In this document: positions 29,921-39,020 of the stretch, in pieces
How positions within the stretch are numbered: the stretch's first letter is position 1
How the letters are laid out: each line of letters begins with the position of its first letter
Assembly (NCBI GenBank): GCA_902619665.1
Contig: CACNFB010000003.1
Coordinates: forward strand, 77,527 to 122,407
From: an uncultured Pelagibacteraceae bacterium
GTDB taxonomy: Bacteria > Pseudomonadota > Alphaproteobacteria > Pelagibacterales > Pelagibacteraceae
Reading direction: 5' to 3'
DNA: 44,881 bases
The notes under the pieces: generated by a model
What the model saw: only the letters and a program-made list of their open reading frames with translations
Told to the model about the DNA's origin: nothing
Databases searched by the model: none
Translations under genes and position numbers: made by a program

Positions 29921-30418
29921 ATTTTTCAAAACAGTATCTTTTGCTTCATTTACTATGGACGCGAGCCTATTTAATTCTGGACTTATATCTGGATGTATTT
30001 TTTTCATTATTTTTTTATATGATTTTTGGACATCGTCCTTTGTATATTTTTTTTTAGGGTCTAAATTTAAAATTCTATATGCTTCATCTAATGGAATACT
30101 TTTTGCACTGGATTGTTGAAATGTATTAAAATTAAAGCGACCTGAATTTTTTAGAACTCTTAATAATCCCCAAATTCTGAAGAGTTGTATTAATGAAAGT
30201 CCTGCTTTTGTTTTTATAATAGGTAAAATCATTAACAAAAAAGGTAAAGAAAAAATAAATCTTCCAGCAAAGATCATTAATAAAGCAAGTCCTATAGAGC
30301 CAAAAATAATAAGCTTTCTAATTAAATTAGATATTTTTTTACTCGAAGTTTTGGTAAACCAATTTAATAACAAATACAGGATGACAAAAATAACTACTGA
30401 TATTAAAAAAAAATTCAT
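29912..30418 (-). CDS. Membrane-anchored J-domain protein (Tim14/Pam18-like)
   Basis: The 168-residue product has two hydrophobic segments (about residues 2-21 and 38-72), then a linker, and a J-domain at its extreme C-terminus with the DnaK-activating HPD triad at residues 142-144 (KKIHPDIS). The layout, membrane helix first and J-domain last, matches Pam18/Tim14-like J-proteins found in Alphaproteobacteria and mitochondria. It should recruit DnaK to the inner membrane, though the client is unknown. Its start is 13 bases from the divergent oligopeptidase gene. Confidence 0.85.
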   Translation of the reverse strand: MNFFLISVVIFVILYLLLNWFTKTSSKKISNLIRKLIIFGSIGLALLMIFAGRFIFSLPFLLMILPIIKTKAGLSLIQLFRIWGLLRVLKNSGRFNFNTFQQSSAKSIPLDEAYRILNLDPKKKYTKDDVQKSYKKIMKKIHPDISPELNRLASIVNEAKDTVLKNLS

Positions 30419-30431
30419 GTATTAGATCCAA

Positions 30432-32513
30432 ATGAAAATACCACAATTAAGAAAAAAACTGGAGGTTAAATCTTGCCACAATACTAGTTGGGAAGATAAT
30501 TACAGTTGGGTCCACCAAAAAAATATTCTTGAAGTCCTTAAAGATGGAAGCAAACTTCTCCCTGAAGTCAGAGATTATTTAAATGAAGAGAATAAATATA
30601 CTGACTTTCAATTGAAGGACACCTCTGAAATCCAGAAAACATTATTTAAAGAAATAAAAGGCAGAATAAAATTAGAGGATGAATCTTTAAAGTACAAAGA
30701 TAAAGCATATGAATATTGGACTAAAACCACTGAAAAAGGGAACTATTCTATAAAACTCAGAAAAAAAATTGGTACTGAAAATATTGAAGAAATTTGGAAT
30801 GGTGATTTAGAGAAAAAAAAACTAAATACAAATTATTTTGGAGTGGGTGATTTAGAGGTTAGTTATAACGACAAATATTTAGCATACTCATTGGATGTTA
30901 AAGGCTCTGAGTACTTTACAATTTATGTAAGAGATATCAAAACAAATACCTTTGTTACAGAAGAAATTAAGGATACTTCAGGGTCAATAATGTTTAGTCT
31001 TGATGACAAATTTATTTTTTACTCAAAACTAGATGAAAATCATAGACCTAGAAAAATATTTAGACACGAAATTGGAAAAGCTGTTAAAGATGATATTTTA
31101 ATTTTTGAAGAAAAAACTAAAGCTTTTACTGTTGGTATTGGTCTTACATCAGATGAAAAATACTATTTAATTACCAGTTCAGATCATAATACAACTGAAA
31201 AATATTATTTTCATGTTGATGAGAAAATACCTGAGCCTAAACTGATTAAAGAACGCGAGAAAGGTATAATTTATTCTATAAATTCATGGAATAATAATTT
31301 TTACATGCATACTAATAAAGATGCAGAAGACTTTAAGATTTTAGTATCAAAAAATATAAATTCAAATCAGTGGGAAGATTTTATAAGTGCCAAAGATGAG
31401 ACTTTGATAGGAAGTTTAGTATTTTTAAATAACTGGATTATAAGAACAGAATTAACTAATGCTTTGGATAAAGTTTTCATAAGAAATATAATAACAAATG
31501 AAGAAGAGGAGCTAATATTTACTGATGAAAAAGTTTATGATCCAAGTGTTTCTTTAAGACAAAAAGATCGAGATACAGATGAAATTTATATTTCCTACTC
31601 TACCCCTAAAACTCAGAATAGAACTTATCTTTACAATATAAAAACAAAGGAAAAAAAATTAGTTAAAGAACAGATAATACCATCTGGGCATGAACCAAAT
31701 GATTATATAGTTGAGAGATTGGAATGCCCTTCACATGACGGTAGGGTTGTGCCAATTACAATAACCAGGCATAAAAATACTCCTATTGATGGTTCTGCCG
31801 AGTTGTTGCTTTATGGATATGGATCATATGGTCACTCAATGTCGCCAACCTTTTCTTCAACAAGACTAAGTTTAATAAAAAGAAATATTATCTGGGCTAC
31901 CGCTCATATCCGAGGAGGTATGGAAAGAGGAATGAAATGGTGGAAAGAGGGTAAACTATTAAACAAAAAAAACACTTTTAAAGATTATATTGCTTGTGCA
32001 AAATTCTTGATTGAAAAAAAATATACAAGTAAAAAAAAAATTATTGGAATGGGTGGGTCTGCAGGTGGATTGTTAATGGGTGCTGTTGTAAATGAAGAAC
32101 CAGATTTATTTTTAGGTGTAATTATGGCTGTGCCTTTTGTAGACAGTCTTACGACTAATCTGGATCATTCACTACCTTTAACAATTGGAGAATTTGACGA
32201 ATTTGGCAATGCAAAAGACAATAAAAAACATTTTGATTACATATATTCTTATGCGCCATATAATAATATTAAAAAAACTGATTACCCTAATATTTTAATA
32301 ACAACGAGTTTAAGTGATAATAGAGTATTGTTTGATGAACCCTTAAAATTTACAGCTAAACTCAGAGAATATAAGACTGATAATAATTTACTATTACTTA
32401 AAACTGAAATGGAAGCTGGCCACGGTGGTAAGTCTGGAAGAGATGGCGCAATTGAGGATATTGCATTTGATTACGCTTTTATTTTAAAAATTGCTAATAA
32501 AATTAATGAATAA
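30432..32513 (+). CDS. ptrB: Oligopeptidase B (S9A serine peptidase)
   Basis: The 693-residue product has an N-terminal beta-propeller (about residues 70-400) and a C-terminal alpha/beta-hydrolase domain. The catalytic triad is Ser543 in GMGGSAGG, Asp629 in LSDNRV and His664 in EAGHGGKSGR. The upstream stretch LLLYGYGSYGHSMSP and TAHIRGGMERG are typical of S9A. Oligopeptidase B cleaves after basic residues in short peptides. There is no signal peptide, so it is cytoplasmic. The gene overlaps the next one by eight bases. Confidence 0.95.
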   Translation: MKIPQLRKKLEVKSCHNTSWEDNYSWVHQKNILEVLKDGSKLLPEVRDYLNEENKYTDFQLKDTSEIQKTLFKEIKGRIKLEDESLKYKDKAYEYWTKTTEKGNYSIKLRKKIGTENIEEIWNGDLEKKKLNTNYFGVGDLEVSYNDKYLAYSLDVKGSEYFTIYVRDIKTNTFVTEEIKDTSGSIMFSLDDKFIFYSKLDENHRPRKIFRHEIGKAVKDDILIFEEKTKAFTVGIGLTSDEKYYLITSSDHNTTEKYYFHVDEKIPEPKLIKEREKGIIYSINSWNNNFYMHTNKDAEDFKILVSKNINSNQWEDFISAKDETLIGSLVFLNNWIIRTELTNALDKVFIRNIITNEEEELIFTDEKVYDPSVSLRQKDRDTDEIYISYSTPKTQNRTYLYNIKTKEKKLVKEQIIPSGHEPNDYIVERLECPSHDGRVVPITITRHKNTPIDGSAELLLYGYGSYGHSMSPTFSSTRLSLIKRNIIWATAHIRGGMERGMKWWKEGKLLNKKNTFKDYIACAKFLIEKKYTSKKKIIGMGGSAGGLLMGAVVNEEPDLFLGVIMAVPFVDSLTTNLDHSLPLTIGEFDEFGNAKDNKKHFDYIYSYAPYNNIKKTDYPNILITTSLSDNRVLFDEPLKFTAKLREYKTDNNLLLLKTEMEAGHGGKSGRDGAIEDIAFDYAFILKIANKINE

Positions 32514-32976
32514 ACTTTACAGAATCAAAGACTCAAAAATAGACAAAAAAGGTTTGTATGCAAAAAAAGATATAGCACCAGGAACTAGAATAATTCAATA
32601 TATTGGAAAATTAATCACTAAAAAGCAAACAGAGAACAATGATAAATTTGATAATGATAAAGATATATATTTATTTAATTTAAATAACAGATACGATTTA
32701 GACGGTGATTTTAAATGGAATACTGCTCGATTAATTAATCATTCATGTGACCCAAATTGTGAAGTTGAAGGCAAAGGTTTAGAAATCTGGGTTACATCAA
32801 TAAGATTTATAAAAAAAGGAGAAGAATTAAGTTATGATTATGGTTTTGGTTTTGACCAAGATTATAAGCAATTTCCTTGTAAATGTGGCTCTAAGAAATG
32901 CTGCGGTTATATTGTTCGTGAAGGCTCTAGATGGAGGATTAATAAAAAATTCAGAGTAAATAAAGTCAGTAAATAA
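32506..32976 (+). CDS. SET-domain protein lysine methyltransferase
   Basis: From ATG 32506 the product has 156 residues and is almost entirely a SET domain. It shows KGLYAKKDIAPGTRIIQYIGK at the N-terminus, the pseudoknot motif RLINHSCDPNC (residues 75-85), the catalytic GEELSYDYGF (105-114) and a post-SET cysteine set (Cys125, Cys127, Cys132) which together with Cys81 could bind zinc. Such enzymes transfer methyl groups from SAM to lysines. The bacterial substrate is unknown. An earlier ATG (32491) adds five residues deeper in ptrB. The 3' end overlaps the convergent truA gene by 11 bases. Confidence 0.9.
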   Translation: MNKLYRIKDSKIDKKGLYAKKDIAPGTRIIQYIGKLITKKQTENNDKFDNDKDIYLFNLNNRYDLDGDFKWNTARLINHSCDPNCEVEGKGLEIWVTSIRFIKKGEELSYDYGFGFDQDYKQFPCKCGSKKCCGYIVREGSRWRINKKFRVNKVSK

Positions 32977-33706
32977 CTCTCTCTAAGTAAAGCCCAGTTC
33001 CTGGTGCTGGAGGTGCACATAAATTTCTATTTTTAGATTTAAGAACCTTTTTAAATTTATTAATTGTCCACTTTTTTTCACCAACATATTTTAGGCACCC
33101 AACGATTGATCTCACTTGTTGTTTTAAAAAAGATCTAGATTTTATCTTTATTTCAATAATATCATTATTCTTTTTTATTATTAAAGTGTCGATAGTTCTT
33201 ATAGGGCTGGATGCTGAACAGTTTGAGGCTCTAAAAACAGATAGATCGTGTGTTCCTTTTAAAAAGTGTGATGCTTTTTTTATCAGTTTATAATCTAATT
33301 TTTTTCTAACGTGCCACCCTCTATCTCTATTTATTGAAGGTAAACTTTCGCGATTATGTATTAAATATTTATAAATTCTTTTTTTTGCTGAATATCTAGC
33401 ATGAAATGTCAAAGGTCTTTTTTTAATTTTAACAACAGTTATAAACTTTTCATTTAAAAAAAAATTTAAAGTGTTGAAAAACTTTTTAATATTATTAATT
33501 TTATTTTTAACATCAAAGTGAGCCGATTGTTCGATAGCGTGTACCTTTGAGTCTGTTCTACCTGATCCATATAATTTTACTTTTTCTTTAAGAATTTTTT
33601 TTAAAATTTTTTCAACAGTGCCTTGAATTGTAATTTGTTTTTTTTGGTACTGCCATCCATAAAAATTTGTTCCTACATATTCCATTAATATTTGGTATCT
33701 ATGCAT
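32966..33706 (-). CDS. truA: tRNA pseudouridine(38-40) synthase
   Basis: The 246-residue product makes pseudouridine at positions 38-40 of tRNA. The catalytic Asp52 lies in GSGRTDSKVHA (usually GAGRTDxGVHA). Other conserved parts are EYVGTNFYGWQYQ at the start, RSFLKQQVRSIVG and the PAPGTGLYLERV end. Length is normal. It is the last gene of def-fmt-truA and overlaps fmt by eight bases. Confidence 0.96.
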   Translation of the reverse strand: MHRYQILMEYVGTNFYGWQYQKKQITIQGTVEKILKKILKEKVKLYGSGRTDSKVHAIEQSAHFDVKNKINNIKKFFNTLNFFLNEKFITVVKIKKRPLTFHARYSAKKRIYKYLIHNRESLPSINRDRGWHVRKKLDYKLIKKASHFLKGTHDLSVFRASNCSASSPIRTIDTLIIKKNNDIIEIKIKSRSFLKQQVRSIVGCLKYVGEKKWTINKFKKVLKSKNRNLCAPPAPGTGLYLERVIY

Positions 33707-34625
33707 CTATTAAATTAATACCTTTTTTTATTTTTGTGCCTAAAATGAAATCTTTGATATTTTGAATTTTTTTACCCTCTCTTTGAATTTCTAAAATTTT
33801 GATAGAGTTTGTACCACAAGATACTTCAATATTATCATTTATTACTTTGCCAGGAGTAGCATTATTTTTTGAAACGCTTGCTTTTAATATTTTATATCTA
33901 TCACCATCAAAGTAAAACCACGCTCCTGGGACAGGATATAAACCATTAATTTTACCGATGATATTTTCAGCTTTATCATTCCAATCTATTCTTCCTTCCT
34001 CTTTGTTAATTTTATTTGCGTAAGTCGCTTTAGAATGATCTTGTTCAAAAAAATTTTTTTTGTTTGCAAAAATACTCTCAATATCATCAACAATTTTTTC
34101 AGCAGCGAGATTAGATAGCCTAAGTGATAAATCCTCAGCATTATCATCTTTATTTATGTTGATTTTATACTGACTGTAAACTTTACCTTGATCCAATTTT
34201 TCGTTAATTTGCATGATACTTATGCCAGTTTCATTATCTAGATTCATAATTGAACGTTGAATTGGTGCTGCACCTCTTAATTTAGGTAGTAAAGATGCAT
34301 GAATATTTATAAATCCCCTATCACAAACATCTAAAATAGCTTTTGGCAATATTTGTCCATATGCTACTACTATTGCTATATCTGCCTCTAATTTTTCTAA
34401 AATATTTTTTTCATCATCTAGGTTGTTAAAATTTTCTGGTGTTCTAACTTTTAAATCATTTTCTTCACAAAATTTATGAATTGGAGATTTTCTTACTTTA
34501 TGACCTCTGTTACTTTTGCTTGGAGGCTGGGTATAAACTATAGGTATATTGTAACCTTTGCTAAAAATTGATTTTAAAATTGGAACTGCAAATAAAGGGG
34601 TTCCCATGAAAACAATTTTTTTCAT
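33699..34625 (-). CDS. fmt: Methionyl-tRNA formyltransferase
   Basis: The 308-residue product formylates initiator Met-tRNA. The start MKKIVFMGTPLFAVPIL and the formyl-folate site NIHASLLPKLRGAAPIQ (Asn107, His109, then SLLP) are intact. The C-terminal OB-like domain is present (PVPGAWFYFDG). It lies six bases after def, so deformylation and formylation genes are co-transcribed as in most bacteria. Confidence 0.97.
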   Translation of the reverse strand: MKKIVFMGTPLFAVPILKSIFSKGYNIPIVYTQPPSKSNRGHKVRKSPIHKFCEENDLKVRTPENFNNLDDEKNILEKLEADIAIVVAYGQILPKAILDVCDRGFINIHASLLPKLRGAAPIQRSIMNLDNETGISIMQINEKLDQGKVYSQYKININKDDNAEDLSLRLSNLAAEKIVDDIESIFANKKNFFEQDHSKATYANKINKEEGRIDWNDKAENIIGKINGLYPVPGAWFYFDGDRYKILKASVSKNNATPGKVINDNIEVSCGTNSIKILEIQREGKKIQNIKDFILGTKIKKGINLIDA

Positions 34626-34631
34626 AATTGT

Positions 34632-35156
34632 TTAGATAACCAATCTTTTTTGCTCAATTTTTTGTTTTGATAATTTTTTTAATATTATGTCTCTCTTCAG
34701 TTTAGACAAATAGTCAATAAATAGTATTCCTTTTAAGTGATCTATTTCATGTTGAATACATGTTGCTAATAAACCAGTCGCTTTTAAAATTTTTTTTTCT
34801 CCTTTGTAATCTAAATATTGAACTTCGCACTCACTAGGTCTCTTTACCTCAGCAAATAAATTAGGTATTGATAGACATCCTTCTTCGTATTTAGATAATT
34901 TTTCGCTTTTTTTTATAATTTTAGGATTGATAAAATACATAGGATCCTTCTTTTTTTCTTTAGTTAGTAAATCAATTACTATTAAATTTTTTGGTATACC
35001 GATTTGGATAGCTGCAAGACCTATTCCGTTTGCAGAATACATTGTTTCTAACATGTCATCTAAAAGTTTTTGTATTTCTTTATTTACTTCATTTACAGGT
35101 TGTGAAACTTGTCTTAAGATTTTATTTGGTTCTATTAAAATTTTTTTTACTGCCAT
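34632..35156 (-). CDS. def: Peptide deformylase
   Basis: The 174-residue metalloenzyme removes the formyl group from new proteins. All three motifs are present: GIGLAAIQIG (residues 44-53), EGCLSIP with metal ligand Cys94, and HEIDH with His136, the catalytic Glu137 and His140. Length is normal for a type I enzyme. It is the first gene of def-fmt-truA, 31 bases after the 575-residue protein's stop codon on the same strand (the latter ends at 35188 further downstream in plus coordinates). Confidence 0.97.
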   Translation of the reverse strand: MAVKKILIEPNKILRQVSQPVNEVNKEIQKLLDDMLETMYSANGIGLAAIQIGIPKNLIVIDLLTKEKKKDPMYFINPKIIKKSEKLSKYEEGCLSIPNLFAEVKRPSECEVQYLDYKGEKKILKATGLLATCIQHEIDHLKGILFIDYLSKLKRDIILKKLSKQKIEQKRLVI

Positions 35157-35187
35157 TAAAAGGTTTTAATACAAAATTAAGAAAAAC

Positions 35188-36915
35188 TTAAGCCCTTAAA
35201 GGCAAAACACTGTACAATATCTCATTTCTGATTGGGTCAATATTCATTTGATTAAGAGCATTGATCAAGAAATAAAGAGTTTCAGATCCTAAATCCTCAA
35301 TCTTATCTTGGCCAATAATCTCAATTAATCTTAAAACTGCCATTCCAATTTCTCTATCATTTATCAAAACTTGGATATCGGTTGGGATAGTATTTTCCTT
35401 GGAGTTGAACAAATCTTTATACTCATCCTTAATTTCAATACCATCCGAAACCATTGCTTCAATCAATATAATATCTTTAGTAATTAAATAATTTGTTTTA
35501 CTTTTTTTTACTTTTTTAAGATAGTTATTTAAGTCTTTTTCGATTTTTTTGATTGGAACATTTTCCTTACCAAAATATTTTACTAACTTGGATTGGTGTA
35601 AAATTTTATTATCATATTTGATATCTCTATCTAGTTTATCTTGTTCTAAGTTTTTAGAATAGAATTCAGTAAGATCAGAGGATAAGTCTTTTAAGTCATA
35701 TTTTTTTAATATTTTTTTTAACTCATCATCAAATGCATTGGAAATATTGTCATTTTCGAAACTTTCTTTTAGAGCCCTTGATAACTTAACTGCAATGTTA
35801 GGATCTTTGTTTAAAAGTATGCCTTGATACAACAAAGCTCTTGATTGTATTTTTGAAATTTTACGTATTTCATCATCAATATTTAATAATTGATCTACTG
35901 AAAACTGGAATCTTTTATATAAATTTAGTAAATCTATTTCTTCATAATTTCCTTGATGAGTAGCTTTTTCAAGAAGACTGATTTGTTTCTCATCCTCAGT
36001 ATCAATATTATTTAAACTTTCCAATAAATTATTAGACGAAAGATATCTCCAATATATTTTAGATGTTTTATCATTTGGTACATATTTATATTCTTTGTTT
36101 GTTAGATACGATAAATGTAAGTTTAATAGATCTGTTTCTGAAGTGTCTGGGGAGTTAGAAACATAGCCTTGTAAATATTGAAATTTTTTTTCAAAAAAAG
36201 AATCTTTATAACCTAGTTCTTTCTCAAGATCATATCTAAGAGAGGCTTGCTCATTTTTTTTTAAATATATTAGACAATAAATAGAAAACTTTGTCAAATA
36301 ATTATCTTTAAAATTTGTGTTAAGCTCTTCTAAAAATTCGCATGCTTTTTTATTTTCATTAGTTGATAATAACTCATTTAAAACAAATTTAGTTAATTGG
36401 TCCTTTGAATCAATATCAATATTTTTTTTTAAATACTTTTTAATTAAATCAACATCTCTAAACTTAATCAACCATTCAGATTTAATATCTAAAAAAACTT
36501 TTTCATCTATCTCATCTTTAGGAGAATACGAATTAGTCAAAAGAAGTTTTGTGTAAATATCTTTTGCATCTTCTGATAAAGTCATATTATTAATTTTTCT
36601 TGATAATTCAAAAATTTTGTTCGGTTCTGTGTTGTTCCACATTTCTAAATCAAAACCATTTTCCTCTGGATCATACAATCCAACTACCCTTCTTTTGTTT
36701 AAAATTTCACCCTCCTCAATACTGCTTGTGAGATTGTTATTTATAACAATAGTTTCAGATGTTTCATTGTTATCATCCAAATCTGAATTTGTTGTAATAT
36801 TTTCAACTTTTTCTTTTTCTATGCTCCATATATCAACCGGTTCATTTGCATAAGAAAATGAGTAAGTAATTGATAACAATAAAATGGTTATATTTATAAA
36901 AATTTTATTTAACAA
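35188..36915 (-). CDS. Large exported protein of unknown function
   Basis: I do not recognise this 575-residue protein. It begins with a signal peptide (hydrophobic core NITILLLSITYSFSYA, cleavage likely after SYA), followed by an acidic low-complexity stretch and then mostly alpha-helical sequence with repeated Leu/Lys/Asp-rich helices such as SEDAKDIYTKLLL and KKACEFLEELN, giving the look of a TPR-like helical repeat protein. No enzymatic motif is seen. In other Alphaproteobacteria a large uncharacterised exported protein is often found beside aroK. It overlaps the upstream 61-residue gene by 11 bases and lies 31 bases before def, so it may be in the def-fmt-truA transcript. Confidence 0.82.
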   Translation of the reverse strand: MLNKIFINITILLLSITYSFSYANEPVDIWSIEKEKVENITTNSDLDDNNETSETIVINNNLTSSIEEGEILNKRRVVGLYDPEENGFDLEMWNNTEPNKIFELSRKINNMTLSEDAKDIYTKLLLTNSYSPKDEIDEKVFLDIKSEWLIKFRDVDLIKKYLKKNIDIDSKDQLTKFVLNELLSTNENKKACEFLEELNTNFKDNYLTKFSIYCLIYLKKNEQASLRYDLEKELGYKDSFFEKKFQYLQGYVSNSPDTSETDLLNLHLSYLTNKEYKYVPNDKTSKIYWRYLSSNNLLESLNNIDTEDEKQISLLEKATHQGNYEEIDLLNLYKRFQFSVDQLLNIDDEIRKISKIQSRALLYQGILLNKDPNIAVKLSRALKESFENDNISNAFDDELKKILKKYDLKDLSSDLTEFYSKNLEQDKLDRDIKYDNKILHQSKLVKYFGKENVPIKKIEKDLNNYLKKVKKSKTNYLITKDIILIEAMVSDGIEIKDEYKDLFNSKENTIPTDIQVLINDREIGMAVLRLIEIIGQDKIEDLGSETLYFLINALNQMNIDPIRNEILYSVLPLRA

Positions 36916-37090
36916 TTTTTAAATTTTCTCTTGGTATTTCTTGCTTAATTAATTTATTTGGTGCAGGAAAATTTATTTTTCCTAAAAAAAAGATTATTAA
37001 AGATAAAATTAAAATTGCTAAAACTATTTTAAGTATTAGACTTGTATAGTTATAAGATTTTCCGATACTTGTTTTTTTATAAAATTGCAT
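36905..37090 (-). CDS. Small single-span membrane protein
   Basis: This 61-residue frame encodes a basic N-terminus, one strong membrane span (SLILKIVLAILILSLIIFFL, about residues 17-36) and a C-terminal tail of about 20 residues (PAPNKLIKQEIPRENL). It overlaps the next gene (the 575-residue exported protein) by 11 bases, which suggests coupled translation and a real gene. It is divergent from aroK with 56 bases between starts. Family unknown to me; a partner role for the larger protein is inference. Confidence 0.66.
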   Translation of the reverse strand: MQFYKKTSIGKSYNYTSLILKIVLAILILSLIIFFLGKINFPAPNKLIKQEIPRENLKIVK

Positions 37091-37146
37091 GTATTTTAAA
37101 TAATTTCAAATTAAGACAAATTTGTGTTTTTTCAATAAAGAAAAAT

Positions 37147-37671
37147 ATGGAAATTAAAAAAAATATAGTGTTATTGGGTATGATGGGTTCTGGAAAATCC
37201 ACTATTGGTGGTTTACTAGCTAAAAAATTAAACAGTGTTTTAATAGATATAGATAAAAAAATTGAAAAAATACAAAATTTAAAGATTAGTGAAATTTTTA
37301 AGACTAAAGGAGAAGCGTATTTCAGGGAATTAGAATTTAATGTTACCCTTCAATCTCTAAATGGTGATAATAATATAATATCACTAGGAGGTGGGGCTTT
37401 TATGAATAAAGAACTTAGAAAAGTTTTAAAACAAAAATCCTCAACATTCTGGCTTCACTGGAATGCAGATACCTTGATAAAAAGGATTAAGAATAATGAT
37501 AAAAGACCAATAATAAAAGGATTAGACGATGCTGAAATTAAAAAGTTGATTAATGAAAGAAACAAAATTTACTATTTTTCAGACTTTAAAATAATATGTG
37601 AAAGTTTAAAAAAAACAGAAATAGTAGATAAAATTATTAAGAAATGTAAAAAAAATGAAATTATTTGTTAA
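37147..37671 (+). CDS. aroK: Shikimate kinase
   Basis: From ATG 37147 the product has 174 residues, the normal length. Walker A is GMMGSGKST (residues 11-19), followed by the DIDKKIE magnesium site, the shikimate-binding EAYFRELE arginine and the GGGAF loop. A longer open frame from 37042 would add 35 non-homologous residues and is rejected. It phosphorylates shikimate in aromatic amino acid synthesis. It overlaps aroB by 17 bases. Confidence 0.96.
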   Translation: MEIKKNIVLLGMMGSGKSTIGGLLAKKLNSVLIDIDKKIEKIQNLKISEIFKTKGEAYFRELEFNVTLQSLNGDNNIISLGGGAFMNKELRKVLKQKSSTFWLHWNADTLIKRIKNNDKRPIIKGLDDAEIKKLINERNKIYYFSDFKIICESLKKTEIVDKIIKKCKKNEIIC

Positions 37672-38749
37672 GACAAAAGATAAAAAATATCCAATTTATT
37701 TTAGTTTAAACAGTCATATTAATATTAAAAAAATTTTAATTAAGAATAACATTAACCCAAAAAAATTGATGGTTGTTTATGACAAGAATGTTCCTAAAAA
37801 TATAACAAACAAATTTAAACATACATTAAAAGAGGGTGAAAATATATTCCTTGGGCTTAATGTCAGTGAAAAAATAAAAAATTTAACTACAGTTAAAATA
37901 ATATTAGATATTTTAGGGAAAAATAATTTTAATAGAAATGATAGTATGATTTGTATTGGAGGTGGTATTGCAGGTGATATATGTGCTTTTGCTGCGAGTA
38001 TTTATAAAAGGGGATTAAAATTTGTAAACATTCCAACAACCTTATTGAGCCAGGTAGATTCTTCGATAGGAGGCAAAACTGGAATAAATAATTTTTCTGG
38101 AAAAAATATGATAGGAACTTTTTGTCAACCAAATGTTGTAATTACTGATATTACGTTTCTTAAATCACTTCCAAAAAGAGAGATGATTTGCGGATACGCA
38201 GAAATATTAAAACATGCTTTGATTAGTGACAAAAAATTCTTAATTTTTTTAAAGAACAACTTAAAAAATATTTTAAATTTAAGTCCAAATATAACTAAGA
38301 GAGCAATTTTTAAAAGTTGCAAAATTAAAAAAAATATTGTGGAGAGGGATGAGAAAGAGATAAGTTTAAGGAAAACATTAAATTATGGTCATACCTTTGC
38401 TCATGCATTTGAGTCTACTCTAGGTTATACAAATAAATTAAACCATGGAGAGGCGGTTCTGCTAGGTATTTTAGTAGCATCAAAATTTAGTAATAATGAG
38501 GGATTTCTTCCAAAAAGTGAGCTTGAGTTAATAGAGGGTCATATTAAGGAATTAAAATACGATAATTTAAAAAAATATTTTAATAAAAAAAGTGTTAAGA
38601 CAATTGTTAATTTTATGGCTAGAGATAAAAAAAATTACAGTAAAAATATTAATTTAATTTTATTAAAAAGAGTTTCAAAACCACTTTTAAATAATACTTA
38701 TCCAAAAATTAAAATTGAAAAATTTTTAAATACACTAATTAATAAATAA
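37655..38749 (+). CDS. aroB: 3-dehydroquinate synthase
   Basis: The 364-residue NAD- and metal-dependent enzyme makes 3-dehydroquinate from DAHP. Conserved stretches are CIGGGIAGDICAFAASIYKRG (in parts GGGIAGD, YKRG), PTTLLSQVDSSIGGKTGIN, the metal-ligand region LKHALI and NYGHTFAHAFE, and NHGEAVLLGI. Length is normal. It overlaps aroK at its 5' end and the convergent bolA at its 3' end by 15 bases. Confidence 0.97.
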   Translation: MKLFVKTKDKKYPIYFSLNSHINIKKILIKNNINPKKLMVVYDKNVPKNITNKFKHTLKEGENIFLGLNVSEKIKNLTTVKIILDILGKNNFNRNDSMICIGGGIAGDICAFAASIYKRGLKFVNIPTTLLSQVDSSIGGKTGINNFSGKNMIGTFCQPNVVITDITFLKSLPKREMICGYAEILKHALISDKKFLIFLKNNLKNILNLSPNITKRAIFKSCKIKKNIVERDEKEISLRKTLNYGHTFAHAFESTLGYTNKLNHGEAVLLGILVASKFSNNEGFLPKSELELIEGHIKELKYDNLKKYFNKKSVKTIVNFMARDKKNYSKNINLILLKRVSKPLLNNTYPKIKIEKFLNTLINK

Positions 38750-38995
38750 TTGAATGGAATGAATATATTCTTTTAACTCTTTATTTATTATAGAAAAAAT
38801 ATACCTATTGGAATCTATTTTTTTTTTTGATTTAAGTTCTATAGACTCAATTTTAATTTTTAAGTGAAATTTTTTTGAGTCAAAGTTTTTATGTTTTTTA
38901 TGTAAAAATGTTTTATCTTCGATTATAATTTGTTCACATTTAATTTTTTCACAAATTTTTTTTTCTACTTTTTTTATTAAAATATTTATTTCCAT
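38735..38995 (-). CDS. bolA: BolA family protein
   Basis: From ATG 38995 the product has 86 residues and fits the BolA family: FDSKKFHLKIKIES with the conserved His in the FHLKI strand, followed by NRYIFSIINKELKEYIHSIQL. A longer frame to 39127 runs into the divergent J-protein gene and is rejected. BolA proteins partner monothiol glutaredoxins and bind 2Fe-2S clusters or act in transcription. The family helix-turn-helix-like fold is recognisable. It lies 25 bases from the J-protein start. Confidence 0.88.
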   Translation of the reverse strand: MEINILIKKVEKKICEKIKCEQIIIEDKTFLHKKHKNFDSKKFHLKIKIESIELKSKKKIDSNRYIFSIINKELKEYIHSIQLFIN

Positions 38996-39020
38996 ATTAA
39001 AATTATATAATAATAGTTTA

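Noticed and set aside
37042-37146. N-terminal extension of aroK
   Set aside because: The extra 35 residues have no resemblance to shikimate kinases and the ATG at 37147 gives the normal length.
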